NCBI RefSeq assembly: GCF_014643635.1
Contig: NZ_BMJV01000003.1
Location: forward strand, 1 to 64,000
Reading direction: 5' to 3'
From: Salipiger pallidus
Lineage (GTDB): Bacteria; Pseudomonadota; Alphaproteobacteria; Rhodobacterales; Rhodobacteraceae
Length of the DNA stretch: 64,000 nucleotides
Both the position numbers and the translations under genes were made by a program. The notes below the pieces were generated by a model. The model had not been told where the DNA came from, ran no database searches, and saw only the letters and a list, made by a program, of their open reading frames with translations. Positions 51,429 to 60,440 of the stretch are shown one piece after another; the stretch's first letter is position 1, and the number at the start of each line of letters is the position of its first letter.

Positions 51429-52271
51429 TTAACGGCCCGGGATGTCTTCGCGGGCAGGGGCGGTGCTCCATTCCTCGATGATCGCGGCGGCCTCGTCGGC
51501 GGTCTCCACGAAGCGGAAGAGGTCGAGATCCTCGGGACTGATGGTGCCCGCGTCCTCGAGCGCCTCCCAGTTGATGACCTTTTCCCAGAAGGCGCGGCCA
51601 AACAGCAGGAAGGGCACGCGGTTCATGCGGCCGGTCTGGATCAGGGTGAGCGCCTCGAACATCTCGTCGAGGGTGCCGAAGCCGCCGGGGAAAACGCAGA
51701 TGGCGCGGGCGCGCATCAGGAAGTGCATCTTGCGGATGGCGAAGTAGTGGAAGTTGAAGCACAGGTCCGGGGTCACGTATTCGTTCGGCGCCTGCTCGTG
51801 CGGCAGTACGATGTTGAGGCCGATGGACACGCCGCCCGCCTCTTGGGCGCCGAGGTTGCCCGCCTCCATCACGCCGGGGCCGCCGCCGGTGGTGACCACG
51901 TATTCGCGGTTGCCGCTGGCAATGGATTTCTCGGTCATCCGGTGTGCAAAGAGGCGGGCCTCCTCGTAGAAATGCGACAAGTCGGCGAGGGTCTTGGTGC
52001 GCGCGCCGTCCTTTTCCGCCGCCGAGGGGATGCGGGCGCCACCGAAGAGAACGATGGTCGAGTCGATCTGGTGCTCGTCGAGGACAAGCTGCGGCTTGAG
52101 CAGTTCGAGTTGCAGGCGGACCGGGCGCAGCTCGTCCTTGCACAGGAATGCCTCGTCCGCGAAAGCCAGCCTGTAGGTGGGCGCGCGGGTCTGCGGCGTG
52201 TCGGGAATCGCCTCGGCGGTCTGGCGGTCGTGGCCTGCGTCGCGGAAGTTCGAGTGGCGGTCGTCATGCAT
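51429..52271 (-). CDS. LOG-family protein (TIGR00730-type)
   Basis: 280 residues. The LOG signature PGGFGTLDE lies in mid-protein, preceded by IVLFGGARIPS and YVVTTGGGPGVMEAGNLGA. The family includes cytokinin riboside monophosphate phosphoribohydrolases and AMP nucleosidases. It is longer than the about 190-residue plant-like forms because of an N-terminal extension (DTPQTRAPTYRLAFADEAFL) common in proteobacterial members. Confidence 0.93.
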   Translation of the reverse strand: MHDDRHSNFRDAGHDRQTAEAIPDTPQTRAPTYRLAFADEAFLCKDELRPVRLQLELLKPQLVLDEHQIDSTIVLFGGARIPSAAEKDGARTKTLADLSHFYEEARLFAHRMTEKSIASGNREYVVTTGGGPGVMEAGNLGAQEAGGVSIGLNIVLPHEQAPNEYVTPDLCFNFHYFAIRKMHFLMRARAICVFPGGFGTLDEMFEALTLIQTGRMNRVPFLLFGRAFWEKVINWEALEDAGTISPEDLDLFRFVETADEAAAIIEEWSTAPAREDIPGR

Positions 52272-52403
52272 GTAATCTTGGATCCTTGTCCTGCCCGGTT
52301 CCGTGCCGGGTGTTCTGCCCTTTTGTTCGACTATAGCGCGGGCAGTGGTGGCGTCATCATCAGAGCATCGGGCGGACCGTGAAAGCTGCGGTTTGCCCGG
52401 GGG

Positions 52404-53675
52404 TCACGGCAGCAACAGCGTCTCGAGGCTGCGGCCCATGACGCGGGCGCTGCCGAGCATGTCGTCCACGCCAACCCATTCGTCCGGCTTGTGCGCCAGT
52501 TCCAGAACGCCCGGCCCATAGGCAATGCAGTTCTTCAGCTTGCCGATGCGGTCGATGTGCTTCTGGTCATAGCTGCCGGGCGAGGCGACATAGGTCGGGT
52601 CCACCCCCAGTTCATCGCGGATCGCCTGTGCCACGGTGGTCACCACGGGCGCATCACGGTCGGTCATCGAGGGGATCACGCGGTTGAGCTCGCGCAGCTC
52701 ATAATCGAAATTCGCCCGCCGTGCCTTGAGGTCATCCAGCAGCGCGATCACCTCATCCCGCACGCCGTCGGCGGTTTCTTCCACGAGAAAGCGGCGGTCG
52801 ATCACGATGCGGCAGCTGTCGGGCACGCAATGCGCTGGAAGGCCGTCGAAATCGGGCGGATTCTCGGGCTGGCCGCCGTGGATGGCGTTGATGTTCATGG
52901 TCGACTGCCGCGCCCCCTCGGGCACCACCGGCATATCCGTGTGACGGGCGGCCATGGCGGGGAAAAGCCGGTCCTCGAAGGCCTGAAGCACCGCCCCCAT
53001 GTGGCGCACGGCGCAATCCCCGAGGAAGGGCATGGAGCCGTGGGCGATCTCGCCCTTCGTCTCGATCTCGGCCCACCAGCCGCCCCGGTGGCCAAGGCAG
53101 ATCCGGTCCTTGTCCAGCGGCTCGGGGATGATGACATGCTGCACCCGCTCGGGCGCGAAATAGCCCTGTTGCGCAAGGTAGGCGACGCCGCCGTAGCCGC
53201 CGGATTCCTCGTCTGCGGTGGCGCTGATCTCGATGGCGCCGGCGAAATCGGAGTGCTGTTCGAGGAACGCCTCGACGGCGATGACAGAGGCCGCCAGCCC
53301 GCCCTTCATGTCGCAGGCGCCGCGCCCGTAGATGCGGCCCTCGTCAAGCTCGCCGCCGAAGGGATCGCGGGTCCAGCCCTGGCCGACCTCGACCACGTCG
53401 TGGTGGCTGTTGAAATGGACGCAATCGCCGGGCCGCGTGCCGTCGCGCCGGGCCACGAGGTTCCAGCGCGGATAGGTGTCGCTGTCGCCCGGCGCGCCGT
53501 GGGCGCGGATCAGCTCGCAGGCAAAGCCACGGGCCGACAGGCGGCATTCGAGCAGTTCGCAGATGTCGCGGTAGTGGGTGCCCGGCGGGTTCAGCGTGGG
53601 CACCCGGATCAGCGCCTGGGTGAGGTCAATCAGGTCGTCGCGCTTGGCGTCGATGCGGGAGGAAAGCTTTGTCAT
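52404..53675 (-). CDS. M20-family deacylase/peptidase (ArgE/DapE-like)
   Basis: 423-residue metallohydrolase. Metal and catalytic motifs are CVHFNSHHDVVEVG (His, Asp), RGACDMKGGLAASV (bridging Asp) and SATADEESGG (catalytic Glu). The dimerisation domain contains KGEIAHGSMPFLGDCAV. Members deacylate N-acylamino acids or succinyl-diaminopimelate. The function cannot be narrowed; no arginine or lysine genes are adjacent. The start at 53675 is chosen since the upstream frame overlaps the DUF2125 gene. Confidence 0.92.
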   Translation of the reverse strand: MTKLSSRIDAKRDDLIDLTQALIRVPTLNPPGTHYRDICELLECRLSARGFACELIRAHGAPGDSDTYPRWNLVARRDGTRPGDCVHFNSHHDVVEVGQGWTRDPFGGELDEGRIYGRGACDMKGGLAASVIAVEAFLEQHSDFAGAIEISATADEESGGYGGVAYLAQQGYFAPERVQHVIIPEPLDKDRICLGHRGGWWAEIETKGEIAHGSMPFLGDCAVRHMGAVLQAFEDRLFPAMAARHTDMPVVPEGARQSTMNINAIHGGQPENPPDFDGLPAHCVPDSCRIVIDRRFLVEETADGVRDEVIALLDDLKARRANFDYELRELNRVIPSMTDRDAPVVTTVAQAIRDELGVDPTYVASPGSYDQKHIDRIGKLKNCIAYGPGVLELAHKPDEWVGVDDMLGSARVMGRSLETLLLP

Positions 53676-53713
53676 GTGGACAGCTTTCCCGGGTTTGCCG
53701 TCCGGCGCAAGGC

Positions 53714-54667
53714 TCAGAACAGGTCGGGGGCCGGGCCTATGGGCAGGATGCCCAGCCATGTGCGCCCGCCGCGGAACTCGAGCCCCACGTCGATGCTGTC
53801 CTCGCGGCCCGACAGGCCCGAGAGCAGCTGCGCCGTGCCTTCGATCAGCGTCAGGACCTCGGACGGCATCCGCCCCGCCTCGCGTTCCGCCGCGATGGCT
53901 GCCGAAAGGTTGTCTGCGCGGATCGTCAGCTCGCCCTCGATCTCGCCATCCTCGGCCACGTCGAGATCGGCGGCGAGCGCGAGGTCGAGCGCCCCCTGCG
54001 TCAGGTCGAGCCGGCCCACGCGGATGCGGCGCAGATCCTCGATGGTGACGGTGCCCCCCATGGCCTCGGGGGCGATCCCGGCCTCGCCTTCCAGCGCGAG
54101 GCTGCCGCTGCCGGACGCGCCCGCTGCGGCAAATTCGGTGGCGTTGAAGGCGACGCTGTAGGCGGGCTGATCCGGCACGCGGCGCAGGGCGCCGGTGACA
54201 CCGGACATGGCCGCCGAGGCCGTGCCGGAGACATTCACCACCTCCGCCTCGAGGTTGAACCGCTGCAGCGCACCGCCGTCTTGCACCGCACTGGCGCGCA
54301 GGCCTGTGGCGTCCACGTCGTAACGGTCCTCCCCCTGCGTGACCGAGAACCCGTCCGGCAGGGCGAGGATCACGTGGTCGCGGTTCCACACCATCTGGAG
54401 CACCTGCAGCACCGGTACCTCGGCGTCATACCCCGCCGAGGCATCACTTCCACGCAGGCCGGTAAAGGTGGTGTCGATGCGGTTGGGGAAGCCGTCGATG
54501 CTCAGATCGTCCCAAGCAACTTCGACCCCATCCGCGCGGCGGTCCTCGGCCCAGGCCTCGATGGCGGACCGCTGGGCGGAGGCGGACCAGAACCAGAAGG
54601 CCGACCATGCGAGCGCGGCGGCGACGACGACGAGGACAAGGCGTTTCACGGGTAAGGGCCCTTTCAT
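53714..54667 (-). CDS. DUF2125 domain protein
   Basis: 317 residues with an N-terminal membrane anchor or signal (LVLVVVAAALAWSAFWFW). AWDDLSIDGFPNRIDTTFTGL is the characteristic DUF2125 start (substrate-free beta-rich exported protein). The remainder is beta-rich, with SVTQGEDRYDVDATGL and GRTWLGILPIGPAP at the end. Function unknown; probably faces the periplasm. Confidence 0.87.
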   Translation of the reverse strand: MKGPLPVKRLVLVVVAAALAWSAFWFWSASAQRSAIEAWAEDRRADGVEVAWDDLSIDGFPNRIDTTFTGLRGSDASAGYDAEVPVLQVLQMVWNRDHVILALPDGFSVTQGEDRYDVDATGLRASAVQDGGALQRFNLEAEVVNVSGTASAAMSGVTGALRRVPDQPAYSVAFNATEFAAAGASGSGSLALEGEAGIAPEAMGGTVTIEDLRRIRVGRLDLTQGALDLALAADLDVAEDGEIEGELTIRADNLSAAIAAEREAGRMPSEVLTLIEGTAQLLSGLSGREDSIDVGLEFRGGRTWLGILPIGPAPDLF

Positions 54668-54714
54668 GGCTTTGCGTCATGGTGTTTACAGCGCAAGAGA
54701 TGAAAGGAAAAGAA

Positions 54715-55257
54715 ATGGCGCTCTGGGTCTTCGGCTATGGCTCGCTTTTGTGGAACCCGGGATTCCCGGTGGCGGAACGCCATCACGGCATCCTGAACGA
54801 CTACCACCGCAGCTTCTGCATGCGCTCGATCCACCATCGCGGCACGCCCGACCACCCCGGCCTCGTGCTGGCGCTGGACGAACGGCCCGGATCGTTCTGC
54901 GAAGGGCTTGTGCTGCGCGCCGAGACGGGGACCGAGGAGGCGACACTGGACTACCTGCGCGAGCGTGAACTGGTGTCCTCGGCCTATCTGGAAAAGCGCC
55001 TGCCGGTGAACCTGAAGGACGGACGCACCGTCGAGGCGGTCACCTACGTGATCGACCCGGGCCACGTGCAGTACTGCGGCGGCCTCCCGCTCGAGGAGCA
55101 GGCGATCGCCATCGCAACCGCCGTGGGAGGCATGGGGCCGAACACCGAATACCTTCTCAACACCGCCGACCACCTCGACGAGTTGGGGATACCCGATGCG
55201 GAACTGCACTGGTTGCGGGATCGCGTGGGGCAGATGGCCGATAACCGCTTGGCTTGA
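54715..55257 (+). CDS. ChaC-like gamma-glutamylcyclotransferase
   Basis: 180 residues. The substrate loop VFGYGSLLWNPGF lies at residues 5-17, with SFCMRSIHHRGTPDHPGLVLAL and EGLVLRAE following. These match the ChaC branch, which degrades glutathione to 5-oxoproline and Cys-Gly. A start at 54715 gives the usual N-terminus MALWVFGYGSL and has AAGGAAA upstream; in-frame Met residues further upstream exist but add non-family sequence. Confidence 0.92.
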   Translation: MALWVFGYGSLLWNPGFPVAERHHGILNDYHRSFCMRSIHHRGTPDHPGLVLALDERPGSFCEGLVLRAETGTEEATLDYLRERELVSSAYLEKRLPVNLKDGRTVEAVTYVIDPGHVQYCGGLPLEEQAIAIATAVGGMGPNTEYLLNTADHLDELGIPDAELHWLRDRVGQMADNRLA

Positions 55258-55310
55258 TTGACATGCCACAATAGGCTTTGCGCAACAGGCACCCTTTGCC
55301 AGGAACGTTC

Positions 55311-56522
55311 ATGAACCAGCCCGACCTCCAGGCCGAGCCGCAATTCAGCCAGCCCTTCCGCCAGATCGCCCTCATGCTCGCGGTGATCGGCCTGTGCATT
55401 GCGGGCAGCTTCGTGCTGCTGCCGCGGGTGCTGCCGGTGTTCGAATCGAACCCCTGGCTCAACGGGTTCATCGCCTTCGTCTTCGTCCTGGGCGTGCTGG
55501 CCTGCTTCTGGCAGGTGGCGCAGCTGATCCAGTCCGTGCGCTGGATCGAAGGCTTCGCCGCCGACCGGGACACCGGCGCCGACGCCCCGCGCCTTCTGGC
55601 GCCGCTGGCCGCGATGCTGCGCCGCCGCGACCGGCGGATGCAGATCACCACCACCTCGACCCGGTCGATCCTCGATTCGGTGGCCACCCGCATCGACGAG
55701 GCGCGCGAGATCACGCGCTATCTCGTGTCGTTGCTGATCTTCCTTGGCCTTCTGGGCACCTTCTACGGCCTCGCCACCACGGTGCCGGCGCTGGTCGACA
55801 CCATCCGCAGCCTCGCCCCCGCCGAGGGCGAAAGCAACATGGACGTGTTTACCCGCCTGATGACCGGCCTCGAAAGCCAGCTGGGCGGCATGGGCGTGGC
55901 CTTCGGTTCGTCCCTGATGGGGCTCGCGGGCTCGCTGGTTGTCGGTTTGCTCGAACTTTTCGCCGGGCACGGGCAGAACCGCTTCTACCGTGAGCTCGAG
56001 GAATGGCTGAGCTCGATCACCCGGCTGTCCTTCTCGGGCGACGGGGATGGCGCGGGCGAAGGCGGTACCAATGACGCCGTGGCACAGGTGCTGGACCAGA
56101 TGACCGACCAGATGGAGCGGCTGACCCTCATGTTCGCCCGCTCCACCGAAAGCCAGATGGAGGTGGATGGGCGCATCGGCCAGCTGGCAGATTCGCTGGA
56201 ACGCATGACCGAGCGGCTGGAAGCGACGGCGCCGTCGTCCTCGTCGCTTGCCCGCATCGCCGAAGGGCAGGAACGCCTTGCCGACGTCATCGCCGACCGC
56301 GAGACTGCTGATGGCTTTGATGCCGAAAGCCGCATGCGCCTGCGGTCCATCGACGTGCAGATGTTGCGCCTTCTCGAAGAGGTCGCGGCTGGCCGGCAGG
56401 AAAGCATGGCCGAACTGCGCACGGATCTTGCCACGCTCAACCGCACGATGACCAGGCTGGCGCAATCGGCACAGCCCCAGTCGGTGACGGTCCGCCCCAG
56501 CCGCCCTCGTACGGAAAGCTGA
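55311..56522 (+). CDS. MotA/ExbB-like membrane protein with long cytoplasmic tail
   Basis: 403 residues with four membrane segments (about 19-37, 51-69, 138-158 and 193-216). The last two, LLIFLGLLGTFYGLATTV and GMGVAFGSSLMGLAGSLVVG, match the proton-channel core of the MotA/TolQ/ExbB superfamily. From about residue 255 a helical, Met/Glu/Arg-rich tail (DQMTDQMERLTLMF, LADSLERMTERLEA, LEEVAAGRQESMAELRTDL) extends into the cytoplasm and should form a coiled coil, like the tail of ZorA-type proteins. The stator partner starts 3 bases downstream. Its cellular role is unknown. Confidence 0.88.
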   Translation: MNQPDLQAEPQFSQPFRQIALMLAVIGLCIAGSFVLLPRVLPVFESNPWLNGFIAFVFVLGVLACFWQVAQLIQSVRWIEGFAADRDTGADAPRLLAPLAAMLRRRDRRMQITTTSTRSILDSVATRIDEAREITRYLVSLLIFLGLLGTFYGLATTVPALVDTIRSLAPAEGESNMDVFTRLMTGLESQLGGMGVAFGSSLMGLAGSLVVGLLELFAGHGQNRFYRELEEWLSSITRLSFSGDGDGAGEGGTNDAVAQVLDQMTDQMERLTLMFARSTESQMEVDGRIGQLADSLERMTERLEATAPSSSSLARIAEGQERLADVIADRETADGFDAESRMRLRSIDVQMLRLLEEVAAGRQESMAELRTDLATLNRTMTRLAQSAQPQSVTVRPSRPRTES

Positions 56523-56525
56523 TTC

Positions 56526-58166
56526 ATGTCCCTGTCGCGGCGCACGGGATCAAGGTTTCAGGCCAACATCTGGCCCGGATTCGTGGATGCGATGACCGGG
56601 CTGCTGCTTGTGCTGATGTTCGTGCTGACCATCTTCATGGTCATCCAGTCGGTGCTGCGCGACACCATCACCGGGCAGGAAAGCCAGCTTGACCGGCTTG
56701 CCGGGCAGGTGGCCGAACTGGCCACGGCGCTTGGGGTTCAGGAACGGCAGAACGCCGCGCTCACCGGGCGTCTGGGTGAGCTCGAGGGCACACTGAACGA
56801 CACCCGCGATCAGCTGGAACAATCGCGTGCGCTCGTGTCTTCGCTGACCGCAGAGCGGGACGAACAGGCTGGCCGCATCGCCAGCTTCGAAGATCAGGTC
56901 GCCAGCCTGCTGGCCGACCGAGACGAAGCCGAAGGCCGCATCGCCGAGCTTACCGCCAGCGAAGAGGCCCTGCAGGACGCCCGCGATCAGGCCCTTTCGG
57001 AACGCGATGCGCTCGATCTGGCACTGGCTCAGGCGCGCGCCGAGGTGGACGCCGAAGCCGAGACCGCTCGCCTTGCCGCCGCCCGCCGCGAGGCGCTGCA
57101 GGCGCTGGTCGAGGATCTGCGCGCCGAGGCCGCCAGCCGCGATGACACTGTCGGCAGGCTCTCGCAGCAGGTCTCCGAGCTGGAAAGCCAACTGACCGAT
57201 GAAGAAGCGCAGCGCCTCGCGGAGGCCGAAGCGGCCCGCGCCCTGCGTGAACGCCTTGAGAACGCCGATGCCGAGCTCACCGCCATGTCCATGGCGCTTG
57301 AGGATCAGCGACAGCGGGCCGAGGACACGCTTACGCTGCTCGCCGCCGCCCGCGACCGCGCGGAGGAGGCCGAAGCCCTGCGGGACCAGCTGTCGGATGC
57401 AGAACGCGAGGCCGCGCTGCTTCAGGTCGCCCGGGACGAGCTGTCGGACACCCGTGAACGGGCCGAGGATGCGGAACGCGAAACAGAACTGCTCAATCAG
57501 CAAATGGCCGCCCTACGGGGGCAACTGGGTGACCTGCAATCGCTGCTCGACGACGCCCGCGAACGGGATGCCGCCTCGCAGGTCCAGCTGCAGAGCCTCG
57601 GACAGGATCTCAACCAAGCGCTGGCACAGGTCGCCGCCGAGGAACGCCGCCGCCGCCAGCTCGAAGAGGCCGAACGGAAAAGGCTCGAGGAGCAGAACCG
57701 CGATCTCGAACTCTATCGCTCGGAGTTCTTCGGCCGCCTGCGCGATCTAATCGGCAACCAGGACGGTGTTCGGATCGAAGGCGACCGCTTCGTCTTCTCC
57801 TCCGAGGTGCTGTTCCCGCCCGGCGGGGCCGAGCTGTCGCAGGACGGTGAACGAGAAATCGCCAATATCGCTGGCATCCTGCGCGGCGTGATGGACGACA
57901 TCCCCGACGGCATCGACTGGATCCTGAGGGTTGACGGACACACCGACGACACTCCGATCCGCTTCGGCGGTGACTTCGCCGACAACTGGGAACTCAGCCA
58001 GGCGCGCGCCCTGTCGGTGGTGCGCTACCTGTCGCAGGGCCTTGGCTTCCCGCCCTCGCGCCTTGCTGCCAACGGCTTCGGGGAATTCCAGCCCATCGAC
58101 TCCTCGGGCACCGCGGCCGCCCGCGCCGCCAACCGCCGCATCGAGCTGAAACTCACCGAACGCTGA
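56526..58166 (+). CDS. MotB/OmpA-like protein with long coiled coil
   Basis: 546 residues. The only membrane segment (WPGFVDAMTGLLLVLMFVLT, residues 16-35) carries Asp21 at the position of the proton-binding Asp of MotB, ExbD and ZorB. Residues about 45-390 form an almost continuous coiled coil (heptad-rich, e.g. LDRLAGQVAELATALG). The C-terminal OmpA-like domain (VDGHTDDTPIRF, LSQARALSVVRYLSQGLG, RLAANGFGEFQP, ANRRIELKL) binds peptidoglycan. With its upstream partner it should form an ion-driven motor spanning the inner membrane and reaching the wall. Confidence 0.9.
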   Translation: MSLSRRTGSRFQANIWPGFVDAMTGLLLVLMFVLTIFMVIQSVLRDTITGQESQLDRLAGQVAELATALGVQERQNAALTGRLGELEGTLNDTRDQLEQSRALVSSLTAERDEQAGRIASFEDQVASLLADRDEAEGRIAELTASEEALQDARDQALSERDALDLALAQARAEVDAEAETARLAAARREALQALVEDLRAEAASRDDTVGRLSQQVSELESQLTDEEAQRLAEAEAARALRERLENADAELTAMSMALEDQRQRAEDTLTLLAAARDRAEEAEALRDQLSDAEREAALLQVARDELSDTRERAEDAERETELLNQQMAALRGQLGDLQSLLDDARERDAASQVQLQSLGQDLNQALAQVAAEERRRRQLEEAERKRLEEQNRDLELYRSEFFGRLRDLIGNQDGVRIEGDRFVFSSEVLFPPGGAELSQDGEREIANIAGILRGVMDDIPDGIDWILRVDGHTDDTPIRFGGDFADNWELSQARALSVVRYLSQGLGFPPSRLAANGFGEFQPIDSSGTAAARAANRRIELKLTER

Positions 58167-58206
58167 GGCGCCCGCCGCTTCCTCTCTTTGCAGATACGCC
58201 GGAAAA

Positions 58207-58229
58207 AGCGAGGGGCAGTGCCCCTCGTT
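58207..58229. terminator. Hairpin after the motor pair
   Basis: CGAGGGGCA and TGCCCCTCG pair closely (58209-58227). The T-tract is poor, so termination strength is uncertain. Confidence 0.5.
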
Positions 58230-58318
58230 CAGGTGCTGCAAGCCGGCGTGAGGGCTGGAAAATCCGGGCCCCTCATGCCACAAGCGCCCCGCACCCCGAC
58301 AAGATAGGCCGCACTCCC

Positions 58319-59185
58319 ATGTACATCGTCTCGCTCATCGCCAAGCCCGGCAGCCTTGATGCCGCGCTCGTAAGCTCGTTGCACGGCGCCATGGGAGGCG
58401 GCGAGACCCGCCTTCTTGCCAGCGGCGAAGCCGCCGAATTCCCGGTTGCCGAGATTCCCTCGAACTTCGACGAGATCCGCGCGTCGGTTGCAGACATGGT
58501 TGATCTCAATATCCTGCCCGCCGAGGGTCGTCGCAAGAAGATGCTGCTGGCGGACATGGACAGCACGATGATCCAGCAGGAATGCATCGACGAGCTGGCG
58601 GACGAGGCCGGCGTCGGCGCGCGGGTCAAGGACATCACCGCCCGCGCCATGAACGGCGAGCTCGACTTCGACGGCGCACTGACAGAGCGCGTGGCCCTGC
58701 TCAAGGGCCTGCCCGAAGGCATCATCGACAAGGTGCTCGCCGAGCGCATTACCCTCATGCCCGGCGGCAAGACCCTTCTGGCGACCATGAAGGCGCAAGG
58801 CGCCTACGCGGCGCTGGTATCGGGCGGCTTCACTGCCTTCACCGAAAAGGTCGCGGCACTCGTGGGCTTTGACGAGAACCGCGCCAACATCCTGCACATC
58901 GAGGACGGCAAGCTGACCGGCGAGGTCGCCCGCCCGATCCTCGGGCGCGAGGCCAAGGTCGAGGCGCTCGAGCTCATCACCACGCGCCTCGGGCTGGGAG
59001 AGGACGAGGTCATTGCCGTGGGCGATGGTGCCAATGATCTGGGTATGCTCGGCCGAGCCGGATACGGCGTGGCGCTGCATGCGAAGCCATCGGTGCAGGC
59101 GCAATGTGATCTGCGGGTGAACCATGGCGATCTCACGGCGCTTTTGTTCCTGCAGGGCTACGCCTCGGACGACTTCGTCGCGTGA
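58319..59185 (+). CDS. serB: Phosphoserine phosphatase
   Basis: 288 residues. SerB releases serine from phosphoserine, the last step of serine synthesis. The HAD motifs are complete: LLADMDSTMIQQE near residue 79 with both Asp, LVSGGFTAFTEKVA with the Ser, ILGREAKVEALEL with the Lys, and AVGDGANDLGML with the final Asp pair. The N-terminal 75 residues form an ACT-like regulatory region. Length matches proteobacterial SerB. Confidence 0.96.
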   Translation: MYIVSLIAKPGSLDAALVSSLHGAMGGGETRLLASGEAAEFPVAEIPSNFDEIRASVADMVDLNILPAEGRRKKMLLADMDSTMIQQECIDELADEAGVGARVKDITARAMNGELDFDGALTERVALLKGLPEGIIDKVLAERITLMPGGKTLLATMKAQGAYAALVSGGFTAFTEKVAALVGFDENRANILHIEDGKLTGEVARPILGREAKVEALELITTRLGLGEDEVIAVGDGANDLGMLGRAGYGVALHAKPSVQAQCDLRVNHGDLTALLFLQGYASDDFVA

Positions 59186-59190
59186 TCCGT

Positions 59191-59231
59191 GCCGGGGCGA
59201 GGGGCGCTGCCCCTCGCCCCGGCGTATTTTT
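59191..59231 (+). terminator. Strong intrinsic terminator of serB
   Basis: GCCGGGGCGAGGGGC and GCCCCTCGCCCCGGC make a 15-pair stem with a three-base loop. GTATTTTTC follows. Confidence 0.95.
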
Positions 59232-59244
59232 CAAGAGAAGAAGG

Positions 59245-60243
59245 TCAGGGGAAGCTCGGGGCCGGACGGATGTCGCCGGTGAGCAGCCCGCGCCAGTTGC
59301 GGATCTCCGGGTTCAGGAAGCTCTTCACGTCCGGGTGGCCGGCGTCAAGCACGCCAAGCCTGACCAGCAGCGCGGCGATGGCGCAGTTCGAGGCGCGGGT
59401 GGTGCCGTCGGTGATCTTGAGCGCTAGGCCCTGGCCGCGGTTCGGCAGGATGGCGATGAAATACCCCTCGGCCCCGGTCTTGATCGCCACCGGCTCTTTC
59501 GCGGCGCGCATCAGCAGGGTGCAGGCGCGACCCTGACCGGCCACGTGTTCGGGATTGGCGATCATCGCCTCGGTGAGGCGGGCCGCGGCCTTCGAGAGGC
59601 CATCACCACGCCCGCCGGCACTGGCAAAGAACGCCATTGCGCGGGCCATCCCGTGCATCGTCGTGGCGAAGTTCGGGGCCGAGCAGCCGTCGATCCCGTA
59701 GCCGGGCGAGGTTGCGTCGGTCACCGTCTCGAACGCATCGCGCACCGCCAGCTGCACCGCGTGTTCCGGCTCCACGTATTCGCTACCGGCGCCGAGGTGC
59801 TGGTTCAGGGTCAGGAAGCCCGCATGCTTGCCCGAGCAGTTGTTGTGCACCTGGCAGGGTTTGCGGCCCTCGCGAATCATCTCGAAGCGCAGGTCCTTGT
59901 CGCGGCTGGGTTCCGCCCCGCAGCGCAGGTCGTCATCGGTGAGGCCAAGGTCCGCAAGCCACGCGGTCACCGCGTCTGCATGCAGAGGCGCGCCTTCATG
60001 CGAGGCGCAGGCCAGCGCGAGCTGCGCCGAGGTCAGGCTGCGCGCATCGGCGGCGCCCGAGGCGACCAGTGGCAGGGCCTGGATCATCTTGGCAGAGCTG
60101 CGTGGCAGGATGATCTGGTCGGGGTTGCCCCAGGCCTGGATCACGTCGCCGGAAGCATCGCAAAGTACGGCGTGGCCGCTGTGCAGGCTTTCGGCAAGGG
60201 GGCCGCGGTGGACTTCGACCATGGGGATGGGATGGGTGTTCAT
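59245..60243 (-). CDS. Asparaginase (AnsA/PF06089-type, L-asparaginase II)
   Basis: 332 residues of the thermolabile-type L-asparaginase family found in rhizobia and Rhodobacteraceae. It opens with VEVHRGPLAESLHSGHAVLCD and has ILPRSSAKMIQALPLVASG with the catalytic-region Ser and Lys. CASHEGAPLHADAV, VHNNCSGKHAGFL and GIDGCSAPNFATTMHGMARAM follow. It hydrolyses asparagine to aspartate and ammonia. No signal peptide, so cytosolic. Confidence 0.92.
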   Translation of the reverse strand: MNTHPIPMVEVHRGPLAESLHSGHAVLCDASGDVIQAWGNPDQIILPRSSAKMIQALPLVASGAADARSLTSAQLALACASHEGAPLHADAVTAWLADLGLTDDDLRCGAEPSRDKDLRFEMIREGRKPCQVHNNCSGKHAGFLTLNQHLGAGSEYVEPEHAVQLAVRDAFETVTDATSPGYGIDGCSAPNFATTMHGMARAMAFFASAGGRGDGLSKAAARLTEAMIANPEHVAGQGRACTLLMRAAKEPVAIKTGAEGYFIAILPNRGQGLALKITDGTTRASNCAIAALLVRLGVLDAGHPDVKSFLNPEIRNWRGLLTGDIRPAPSFP

Positions 60244-60440
60244 GATGGACTTTCACAACTAGGCGATATCATGCCGACAGGGGCTTTATGACATGAGCTT
60301 TTTCAGTCTATCCTCGCCGCGTCGAGTAAAAATTGGTAGCGCCCGGTGGGCCGCCGGACCGTCCGGGTCCCGCCACAGGGTGATGATCGGGGCGCCTTTC
60401 GCGGGCGTTGAGGCAAAAAGACAGCTGGAGGCTGCAACCT

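Noticed and set aside
55311-58166. Zorya anti-phage system
   Set aside because: Only ZorA/ZorB-like proteins are present. The neighbours are a ChaC-like enzyme and serB, with no helicase or nuclease effector, so a defence label is not justified.
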